Shown: in pieces, positions 37,157 through 43,405 of the stretch
Layout of the letters: every line of letters begins with the position of its first letter
How positions within the stretch are numbered: position 1 is the first letter of the stretch
Origin: Pseudomonadota bacterium
GTDB taxonomy: Bacteria > Pseudomonadota > Alphaproteobacteria > Acetobacterales > Acetobacteraceae
Assembly: GCA_021818505.1 (NCBI GenBank)
Contig: JAKADX010000036.1
Location: 1 to 43,405, forward strand
Direction: 5' to 3'
DNA: 43,405 nt
The notes under the pieces: generated by a model
Databases searched by the model: none
Told to the model about the DNA's origin: nothing
The model's input: only the letters and a program-made list of their open reading frames with translations
Translations under genes and position numbers: made by a program

Positions 37157-38268
37157 CCGCCATCGCGCAACTCGGCGCGGCCGCCGCGGCATCCCCGTCG
37201 GCGGCCGCGGCGGACCGCCTCTACCCGCTGCGGCGCGCGCTGGAGACGCTCGGCGCGCCGCTCGCCGCCCTGCTGCTGGCGGCTGCGGCGTTCGCGGTGT
37301 TGCTGGCAGCACTCGGCAAATCGCCGGCGGACTTCTGCGCGCTGTTGTGGAAAGGCGCGTTCGGCACGTGGTTCTCTTGGCAGAACACGCTGCAACGCGC
37401 CGCCCCGTTGCTGCTGACGGCGCTGTGCGTCGCCGTGCCGGCGCAGCTCGGTTTGGTGATCATCGGTGGGGAGGGTGCGCTGGCGCTGGGCGGGCTGGCC
37501 GCGACGGTTGCCGCGCTACCGCTCGTCGGCGCGTGGACGCCCTTCGTGCAGATCACGATGGCGATTGCCGGGTTCGCTGCCGGTGGCCTCTGGATCGGTA
37601 TCACCGGCCTCTTGCGCGCGCGACGCGGCGTAAACGAGACGGTGGCGAGCCTCGTGCTCAGCTATATCGGCATCGCGCTGTTCAACCACCTGGTCGAGGG
37701 GCCGTTGCGCGATCCGGCGAGCCTGAACAAACCCTCCACCTGGGGCATTGGCGACGCCAACATGATCGGCCCGGTGCCCGGGACGGAGCTGCATCCGGGC
37801 CTCGCCGTCGGTGTCATCGCCTGCGTGCTGTGCTGGGTGCTGATCTTCCGCACCTCTACCGGCTTCGCCGCGCGCGTCACCGGAGGCAATCTCCGTGCCG
37901 CGCAGTTGCAGGGACTGCCGGTCGCACGGCTCATCGTGCTGGCCTGCATGCTCGGCGGCGGGTTCGCGGGGCTCGCGGGGATGATGGAGGTAGCGGCGGT
38001 GAACGGGCGCGCCAACGCCTCGCTGCTCGCCGGCTACGGCTATTCCGGCATCCTGATTGCCTTCCTCGCGCGCCACAACCCGCTCGCCATCATCCCGATG
38101 GCGGTACTGCTCGGCGGCGTCGGCGCGGCGGGCGGGTTGCTGCAACGGCGCATGGATCTGCCGGATGCGACGGTGGTGGTGCTGCAAGGCTTCATCTTCA
38201 TCGCGATCCTGGCGAGCGAGACGCTGTACGGCCGCTTCGCATGGTTCCAGCCGCGGGGGAAAGCCTGA
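37153..38268 (+). CDS. ABC transporter permease, nucleoside (YufP/BmpC) type
   Basis: The product has 371 residues and about nine to ten membrane helices, with the LivM/RbsC-like permease fold. Recognisable parts are LGLVIIGGEGALALGGLAAT, RRGVNETVASLVLSYIGIAL and the loop TGFAARVTGGNLRAAQLQGL, which is the cytoplasmic ATPase-contact region. It is coupled to the substrate-binding gene by a GTGA overlap and to the second permease, which begins 1 bp after its stop. It is inferred to form a heterodimer with the next permease. Confidence 0.92.
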   Translation: MTAIAQLGAAAAASPSAAAADRLYPLRRALETLGAPLAALLLAAAAFAVLLAALGKSPADFCALLWKGAFGTWFSWQNTLQRAAPLLLTALCVAVPAQLGLVIIGGEGALALGGLAATVAALPLVGAWTPFVQITMAIAGFAAGGLWIGITGLLRARRGVNETVASLVLSYIGIALFNHLVEGPLRDPASLNKPSTWGIGDANMIGPVPGTELHPGLAVGVIACVLCWVLIFRTSTGFAARVTGGNLRAAQLQGLPVARLIVLACMLGGGFAGLAGMMEVAAVNGRANASLLAGYGYSGILIAFLARHNPLAIIPMAVLLGGVGAAGGLLQRRMDLPDATVVVLQGFIFIAILASETLYGRFAWFQPRGKA

Positions 38269-38269
38269 G

Positions 38270-39184
38270 ATGGCGCCGGCGGAAACCGTCACCGTCGCGA
38301 TGGTCGCGGGCGCGCTTCGGGTCAGCACGCCGTTCCTGTTCGTCAGCCTCGGCGAGTGCCTGACGGAGCGGTCGGGGCGCATCAATCTCGGCAACGAGGG
38401 TGTGCTGGTGCTGGGGGCGATGGTCGGCTATGCGACTTCCTACCAGACAGGCAATCCGTGGCTTGGCGTGGTCAGCGCGGCACTGGCCGGCGCGTTGCTC
38501 GGTGCAGCGCATGGCGGGATCTGCTCACTCGCCCGCGTCAACGACGTCGCGATGGGAATCGCGATCATGCTCGCCGGCACCGGCATCGCGTTCTTCTTCG
38601 GCAAGCCCTATGTCCAACCGAGTGCCCCGCAACTGCCGCGCATTCCGCTCGGATTCTGGGCCATCGAGTCGCAGGTGCGTAGCGCGCTCGAAGTCTCGCC
38701 GTTGTTCTTCATTGGCCTCGCCGCGGCCTTCGCGATGGACTGGTTCTTCCGCGCCACCCGCATGGGCCTGCGCGTGCGCATCGTGGGCGACAGCGCGGAC
38801 GCCGCGCGCGCGCTCGGCCTGTCGATCCACCGCGTACGGCTGCTGGCAACGGCCGCGGGCAGCGCGCTCGCTGGCATCGGCGGCAGTTTCCTGTCGCTGT
38901 CCTATCCCGGGAGCTGGAATGAGGGGCTTTCGTCCGGCCAGGGGCTGATGGCGGTGGCGCTGGTGGTGTTCGCGCGCTGGAATCCGGTGCACTGCGTGAT
39001 CGCGGCGCTGATCTTCGGCGCCTCCGGCGCGCTTGGGCCATCGTTGCAGACGATCGGAATCACCAAGGGCTATTACCTGTTCTACGGAACCCCGTATGTG
39101 GTGACGCTCCTCATCCTCGCGGTGACGATCCGGCCGGGGAAGGCACTACGCGGGATGCCCGGCGAACTCTCGATCGGAAGGTAG
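38270..39184 (+). CDS. ABC transporter permease, nucleoside (YufQ/BmpD) type
   Basis: The product has 304 residues and about eight membrane helices. It opens with [20 protein letters not shown], the characteristic start of this permease partner, followed by [20 protein letters not shown] and the cytoplasmic loop [20 protein letters not shown]. The start is ATG 38270, directly after the first permease; the upstream open frame lies within that gene. A short gap leads to the amidohydrolase gene. Confidence 0.92.
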   Translation: MAPAETVTVAMVAGALRVSTPFLFVSLGECLTERSGRINLGNEGVLVLGAMVGYATSYQTGNPWLGVVSAALAGALLGAAHGGICSLARVNDVAMGIAIMLAGTGIAFFFGKPYVQPSAPQLPRIPLGFWAIESQVRSALEVSPLFFIGLAAAFAMDWFFRATRMGLRVRIVGDSADAARALGLSIHRVRLLATAAGSALAGIGGSFLSLSYPGSWNEGLSSGQGLMAVALVVFARWNPVHCVIAALIFGASGALGPSLQTIGITKGYYLFYGTPYVVTLLILAVTIRPGKALRGMPGELSIGR

Positions 39185-39186
39185 GG

Positions 39187-39870
39187 ATGGGCACGACCTT
39201 CCTCGCGGCGGACCCTTATCCCTGGCCGTTCGACGGCGATCTGCGGCCGGTGAACACGGCGCTGATCGTGATCGACATGCAGACCGATTTCTGCGGCATC
39301 GGCGGCTATGTCGATCGCATGGGCTACGATCTCTCGCTGACGCGCGCGCCGATCGCGCCGATCGCGCGCGTGCTCGCGGCGATGCGCGGACGGGGGTTCC
39401 ATATCCTGCACACACGCGAGGGACACCGGCCCGATCTGTCCGACCTGCCTGAGAACAAGCGCTGGCGCAGCCGCCGCATCGGCGTGGGCATCGGCGATCC
39501 CGGACCGTGCGGGCGCATCCTGGTGCGCGGCGAGCCGGGGTGGGAGATTATTCCGGATCTCGCGCCGCTGCCCGGCGAGATCGTCATCGACAAGCCGGGG
39601 AAGGGCAGCTTCTGCGCCACCGATCTCGAACTGATCCTGCGCACGCGCGGCATCCGTAACCTCGTGCTGACCGGAATCACCACCGACGTCTGCGTGCATA
39701 CCACCATGCGCGAAGCCAATGACCGTGGCTTCGAGTGCCTGCTGCTGGAGGATTGCTGCGGTGCCACCGACGCCGGCAACCACGCCGCCGCCATCAGGAT
39801 GGTGAGGATGCAGGGCGGCGTGTTCGGCGCGGTCAGCGACAGCGGCAAACTTGTCGCGGGGATTGCATGA
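39187..39870 (+). CDS. biuH: Isochorismatase-family amidohydrolase, biuret-hydrolase-like
   Basis: The product has 227 residues. The isochorismatase-like Cys hydrolase fold has its triad Asp ([10 protein letters not shown]), Lys ([15 protein letters not shown]) and Cys ([20 protein letters not shown]). From memory, the [12 protein letters not shown] opening, [33 protein letters not shown] and [11 protein letters not shown] stretches closely follow the characterised Rhizobium biuret hydrolase, which turns biuret into allophanate and ammonia. RutB-like ureidoacrylate hydrolases are the nearest alternative. It sits between the second permease and the ATPase of a BMP-type ABC operon and overlaps the latter (ATGA). 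No cyanuric acid hydrolase or allophanate hydrolase gene is in the window. Confidence 0.82.
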   Translation: MGTTFLAADPYPWPFDGDLRPVNTALIVIDMQTDFCGIGGYVDRMGYDLSLTRAPIAPIARVLAAMRGRGFHILHTREGHRPDLSDLPENKRWRSRRIGVGIGDPGPCGRILVRGEPGWEIIPDLAPLPGEIVIDKPGKGSFCATDLELILRTRGIRNLVLTGITTDVCVHTTMREANDRGFECLLLEDCCGATDAGNHAAAIRMVRMQGGVFGAVSDSGKLVAGIA

Positions 39871-41381
39871 CGCCGGCGGTGTCGGTCGAAGCCGTCGGAA
39901 TCACAAAGCGTTTCGGCGCGTTCACGGCCCTGTCGGACATATCCCTGCGCGTGCGGCCGGCCAGCGTCCACGCGCTGCTGGGCGAGAACGGCGCAGGCAA
40001 GTCGACGCTGGTGAAGTGCCTCCTTGGCTACTACCGCGCGGACGAAGGCAGCTTCCTGATCGACGGGCGCGAGGAGACGATTGCGCGGCCGGCGGATGCG
40101 GACCGTCTGGGTCTCGGCATGGTCTATCAGCATTTCACGCTTGTTCCGTCGATGACGGTGGCCGAGAATCTGGTGATGTCGCGTGCAACAGTGCCCGCCG
40201 TGATCGACTGGCGGCGCGAGCGCGCGGAACTCGAGTCTTTCATGGCGCAGATGCCCTTCCGCGTGCCGCTCGGCGCAGATGTCGGCGGCCTCGCCGCCGG
40301 CGAGCGGCAGAAGACGGAAATTCTGAAGCAGCTCTATCTGCAACGTCGCCTCCTGGTGCTGGACGAGCCGACCTCGGTGCTGACACCGCAGGAGGCGGAG
40401 GAGATGTTGACGCTGGTGCGCGGTCTCGCGCATTCCGGCAGCATCACCGTCTGCATCATCACCCACAAGCTCAAGGAAGTGGCGCGCTTCGCCGACGAGG
40501 TGACGGTGCTGCGCCGCGGTCGCGCGGTGGGCGGCGGCGCGGCGCGCGACCTCGCCGCACCCGAACTCACCGCCATGATGATCGGGGAGCCGCAGGCGCC
40601 GGCGACGCTGGAACGGCGCGGTGGGGCGGCGAAGGAGGAGCGGCTGCTGGTGCGGCACCTGCGCACCGAGGGCGATGCCGGCCGCCCCGGCCTCGACATC
40701 GCGCATCTGGCCGTGCATCCGCGCGAGATCGTCGGCGTCGCGGGGGTCTCGGGCAACGGGCAGAAGGAACTGGCCGAGGTGCTCGGCGGCCAGCGCGCGC
40801 CGGCGGGCGGCGAGGTGATCGTGGCCGGCGAGAGCTACGCTGCGACGCGGGCGCAGGCGCAGGCGCGCGGCGTGCGAGTGCTGCCGGAGGAACCGCTGCG
40901 CAACGGCTGCGTGCCGCGGATGAGTGTGACCGACAACCTCAACCTGCGCAGCTTCGACCGCGACGATCAGGGCCGGCCGCGCGCCTGGCTGGACGCGCGC
41001 GCGATGGCGGAGCGGGCGCGGCGCATGATCGCCAGCTACGGCGTGCGCGCGCCCTCGCGTGAGGCGCCGATCGGTGTGCTGTCGGGCGGCAACGTGCAGC
41101 GTTGCGTGCTGGCGCGCGAACTCGATGGCGAGGTTGGCCTGCTGATCGTTGCCAACCCGTGCTTCGGGCTGGACGTGAAGGCGGTGGCGGAGGTCCGCGC
41201 GCGGATCATGGCAGCGCGCAACGCCGGCACGGCAGTGCTGCTGATCTCGGAGGATCTCGACGAAATCCTGGAACTCGCAGACCGCATCGTCGTGATGCAC
41301 GCCGGCACGATCGTGCATGAGACGCCCGCCGCCGGTGCCGACGCGCAGGCCATCGGTGCGTACATGCTGGGTTCGCACTGA
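39867..41381 (+). CDS. ABC transporter ATP-binding protein with two nucleotide-binding domains
   Basis: The product has 504 residues, the RbsA/YufO-like tandem. NBD1 has Walker [22 protein letters not shown]-loop [16 protein letters not shown], signature [16 protein letters not shown] and Walker [13 protein letters not shown]2 has a degenerate Walker A ([16 protein letters not shown]), signature [16 protein letters not shown] and a variant Walker B ([12 protein letters not shown]), as expected for this family, in which the second site is degenerate. It starts in the stop of the amidohydrolase gene. It should power uptake of the ligand bound by the BMP protein. It converges on the TSUP gene with a 9-bp gap. 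Confidence 0.93.
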   Translation: MTPAVSVEAVGITKRFGAFTALSDISLRVRPASVHALLGENGAGKSTLVKCLLGYYRADEGSFLIDGREETIARPADADRLGLGMVYQHFTLVPSMTVAENLVMSRATVPAVIDWRRERAELESFMAQMPFRVPLGADVGGLAAGERQKTEILKQLYLQRRLLVLDEPTSVLTPQEAEEMLTLVRGLAHSGSITVCIITHKLKEVARFADEVTVLRRGRAVGGGAARDLAAPELTAMMIGEPQAPATLERRGGAAKEERLLVRHLRTEGDAGRPGLDIAHLAVHPREIVGVAGVSGNGQKELAEVLGGQRAPAGGEVIVAGESYAATRAQAQARGVRVLPEEPLRNGCVPRMSVTDNLNLRSFDRDDQGRPRAWLDARAMAERARRMIASYGVRAPSREAPIGVLSGGNVQRCVLARELDGEVGLLIVANPCFGLDVKAVAEVRARIMAARNAGTAVLLISEDLDEILELADRIVVMHAGTIVHETPAAGADAQAIGAYMLGSH

Positions 41382-41390
41382 TCCCGGACA

Positions 41391-42194
41391 TCAGCCGCCG
41401 CGCAGCGCGAGATAGGGGGCAAGCGCGATCAGGATGCCGCTGAGCGCGTAGCCGAGCGCGCGTGCTGGTACGCGGCGGGCGATCTTCCAGCCTAATACGA
41501 CGCCGATCATCTGTGGGGCGGCGATGAAGGCGGACATCGGCCAGTCGATCGCGCCGCCCAGCGCGTAGCCGATCGTGCCTATGCCCGACCCCACCACCGA
41601 CTGCGCCTGCGCCGCCGCGAGTGCCGAAAGCACCGGTACTTTCAGCGCGATCAGCAGGGGCACGCAGACCATCGGACCGCCGAGGCCGAACAGGCTGCTG
41701 ATGGTGGCGACCGCCAGGCCGACCAGCACGGCCAGGGGTGCCCACAGGTCGGGATGGGGGGCGGCGGCACCGTGTGTTCGCGACGCCCGCTGGCGGTGCC
41801 ACACCAGCGTCCCGATCGCCGCCGCAAAGGCGCCCAGGAGGAATCCGAACCCCTGTTTGGTGATGTGCGCGTTGATCGCCATGCCGGCGGGAATGCCGGC
41901 AAGCGCGGTCGCCGACAGGATCAGCGCGAGGCGGCGCGTGGCACGATGCCGCAACTCGCCGGAGCGCAGATACGCCGCCGTGCCGACCAGCCCGGTGCCG
42001 ATATGCGTGACGATCGCGGTGCCGGCGACCGCGGACGGCGAGAGATTGGTGACGGCGAACAGCCCGATCGTCATCAGCACGCCGCCCGGCCCGACCGCGG
42101 TGATGCCGATGCCCCCGACGAGCGCGATCAACAGCAGCTTCAGCAGCGCGGTCGGCCCCAGCATGAACAGCGCCGAATGGGCCAGCAGCGGCAT
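41391..42194 (-). CDS. TSUP (TauE/SafE) family permease
   Basis: The product has 267 residues and about eight membrane helices arranged as two repeats: ALVGGIGITAVGPGGVLMTI and FGLGGPMVCVPLLIALKVPV. These are the glycine/proline-rich motifs of the family. Members export sulfite, sulfoacetate or related anions, or act on other substrates; there is nothing nearby to decide. It is the last gene of an apparent rpiA-SDR-TSUP unit, 24 bp after the SDR gene. Confidence 0.88.
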   Translation of the reverse strand: MPLLAHSALFMLGPTALLKLLLIALVGGIGITAVGPGGVLMTIGLFAVTNLSPSAVAGTAIVTHIGTGLVGTAAYLRSGELRHRATRRLALILSATALAGIPAGMAINAHITKQGFGFLLGAFAAAIGTLVWHRQRASRTHGAAAPHPDLWAPLAVLVGLAVATISSLFGLGGPMVCVPLLIALKVPVLSALAAAQAQSVVGSGIGTIGYALGGAIDWPMSAFIAAPQMIGVVLGWKIARRVPARALGYALSGILIALAPYLALRGG

Positions 42195-42218
42195 CAGGCG
42201 CGTCGCCCGCCCAGTCGA

Positions 42219-42908
42219 TCAGAACCGCTCCACCCAGGGCCGCACCTCGATCTCCCAACTCCAGGCGCTGCGGTCCTGGGTCAGCACGTGCCAGTAGGTT
42301 TCGGCGATCGCGTCGGGGTCGAGCGTGCTGTCCGGGGCGTGCGGCGGATCGGGGCGATGCTCGGCGCGGATGCCGCCGTCGATCACGAAATGCGCGACAT
42401 GGATACCCTGCGGCGCGAGTTCGCGCGCCAGACTCTGCGCCAGCCCGCGCAGCGCGAACTTGCCCATCGCGAAGGGAGAGGAGAGCGCGAATCCCTTGAC
42501 GCCGGCGGTGGCGCCGGTCAGCGCGATGGCGCCGTGGCGCTGCGGCAGCATCCGCCGCGCTGCCTGCTGCGCGACCAGAAAGGCGCCGAAGGCGCTGTGC
42601 CGCAGGCTGCGCTCCACCTCTGCCGGGTCGAGGTCGGCGATCGGCCCGCGCACCCGTCCGCTGGCGTTGTACACGACCAGATCGGGTGCGGCGGTCGCAT
42701 CGAGCCGCGCGAACAGCGCCTCCACCTGTGCCTGGTCACCGGCGTCGCAGGCAATCGCCTCGGCGTTCGTCTCGGCGCACAGGGACGCTAGCTTTGTGAT
42801 GTTACGTGCCGCCAGCACCACCGCGATGCCCTCGCGCGCGAAGCGCCGGGCCAGCGAGGCGGACAGGCCGGGACCGGTGCCGACGATCAGGGCGCGCCGG
42901 AACATCAT
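42219..42908 (-). CDS. Short-chain dehydrogenase/reductase
   Basis: The product has 229 residues. The Rossmann start is ALIVGTGPGLSASLARRFA, followed by VVYNASG, LTGATAGVKGFA and an active-site region at SSPFAMGKFALRGLAQSLAR. The classical Tyr-x3-Lys appears as Phe-x3-Lys (F-A-M-G-K), so the usual catalytic Tyr seems replaced. It may be a reductase with altered catalysis or a divergent member. Start at ATG 42908, overlapping the rpiA stop; a second ATG follows directly at 42905. The frame upstream overlaps rpiA and is not used. Confidence 0.85.
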   Translation of the reverse strand: MMFRRALIVGTGPGLSASLARRFAREGIAVVLAARNITKLASLCAETNAEAIACDAGDQAQVEALFARLDATAAPDLVVYNASGRVRGPIADLDPAEVERSLRHSAFGAFLVAQQAARRMLPQRHGAIALTGATAGVKGFALSSPFAMGKFALRGLAQSLARELAPQGIHVAHFVIDGGIRAEHRPDPPHAPDSTLDPDAIAETYWHVLTQDRSAWSWEIEVRPWVERF

Positions 42909-43405
42909 CGTTGCCGCTCCATCGTTGTCACGCCGCCGTCCGCGCCGGCGATCAGCGCGCTGGTCGCGCATTCCAGGAACAATCCAGTCTCGATCACGCC
43001 CGCGATCGCGTAAAGCTCGCGCTCCAGCGTGAAAGGATCGCGGATCGGCGCGAAGCCGGCGCAATCGTAGATGACGTTGCCGCCGTCGGTGACGAACACG
43101 GTCCCGCCCTGCACGCGCCGCAGCACCGGCCGCCCGCCCAGATCGGCGAGCCGCCTGGCGGTCGCGCCGTGACCGAACCGTGCCACCTCCACCGGGACCG
43201 GCGAGCGTTCGCCCAGCACGTCCACCACCTTGCGCGAATCGGCAATCACCACGAAGCGGCGTGCGGCCTGCGCGATGATCTTCTCGCGCAGCAGCGCCCC
43301 GCCCAGTCCCTTGATGAGCCGCAGCGTGCCGCGCTCCACTTCGTCCGCGCCGTCGATCGCGAGGTCGATCGGCGTGCCGTCCGGCTCGGCGAGCGTGATG
43401 CCGTG
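42905..43405 (-). CDS. rpiA: Ribose-5-phosphate isomerase A, cut by the right edge
   Basis: RpiA interconverts ribose 5-phosphate and ribulose 5-phosphate in the pentose phosphate pathway. The C-terminal 166 residues are visible. The frame is open from the right edge and shows DLAIDGADEVERGTLRLIKG, GGALLREKIIAQAARRFVVI, and NVIYDCAGFAPIRDP, then GLFLECATSALIAG. DGADEV and GGALLREK are the active-site signatures. The N-terminal third lies beyond the window. The stop overlaps the SDR start (ATGA). Confidence 0.95.
   Translation of the reverse strand, partial: HGITLAEPDGTPIDLAIDGADEVERGTLRLIKGLGGALLREKIIAQAARRFVVIADSRKVVDVLGERSPVPVEVARFGHGATARRLADLGGRPVLRRVQGGTVFVTDGGNVIYDCAGFAPIRDPFTLERELYAIAGVIETGLFLECATSALIAGADGGVTTMERQR

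Overview
The window is GC-rich, densely coded and reads as alphaproteobacterial, most likely Rhodospirillales/Acetobacteraceae. The clues are the rplU-rpmA-obgE-proB order, an lnt gene followed by a small XRE regulator, a 335-residue Obg without the long C-terminal tail, and a full kdp operon. The taxonomic call is an inference from gene order and protein style; there is no rRNA gene. No CRISPR array, transposase, integrase or prophage gene was seen.

Layout. (1) 1-5489, minus strand: rplU, rpmA, a strong terminator, obgE, proB, then a secreted HtrA-like protease and a small secreted ABM-type protein, then proA running off the left edge. (2) 5571-5763: divergent promoters for rplU and a tRNA-Ser(CGA). 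(3) 5956-22988: an accessory block with a DUF1622 membrane protein, an RND pump (MFP plus HAE1 transporter), a DUF3141 / MaoC-Pta / AckA cluster converging with fabI, a lipoprotein of unknown function, a DUF2252 protein, a DUF2254-like fragment, a CBS-pair protein, a MarC-type membrane protein and a 173-residue unknown. (4) 23151-27215, plus strand: a LigC-like Gfo/Idh dehydrogenase, a D-2-hydroxyacid dehydrogenase, lnt and an XRE regulator. (5) 27230-35780, minus strand: one long potassium operon made of a 27-residue peptide, kdpF, kdpA, kdpB, kdpC, kdpD, kdpE and ptsN. (6) 36044-41381, plus strand: a BMP-type ABC uptake operon with a biuret-hydrolase-like amidohydrolase inside it, behind a textbook sigma-54 promoter. 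(7) 41391-43405, minus strand: rpiA (cut by the right edge), an SDR protein and a TSUP permease.

The most interesting signal is in region 3. Four 14-bp sites fit the FNR/FixK/Anr consensus TTGAY-N4-RTCAA and a fifth keeps both TTGA and TCAA arms. All lie upstream of accessory genes: DUF3141-pta-ackA, fabI (the weaker site), DUF2252, the CBS protein, and the marC / 173-residue divergent pair. This suggests a local oxygen- or redox-controlled regulon. Its core is a PHA-synthase-like protein with an apparently intact Cys-Asp-His triad, a phosphotransacylase fused to a MaoC-like domain that lacks the usual Asp/His pair, an acetate-type kinase and an enoyl-ACP reductase. A plausible but untested reading is acyl-CoA to acyl-phosphate to ATP energy conservation, with FabI as a hydride sink, when respiration is limited.

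Two other regions show clear regulatory logic. The kdp operon ends in ptsN with ATGA overlaps, placing EIIA-Ntr beside KdpD/KdpE. It begins behind tandem CCTATG repeats 11 bp apart that look like an OmpR-family operator. The BMP-ABC/amidohydrolase operon has nitrogen-scavenging content and a sigma-54 promoter, so nitrogen-limited expression is the natural inference.
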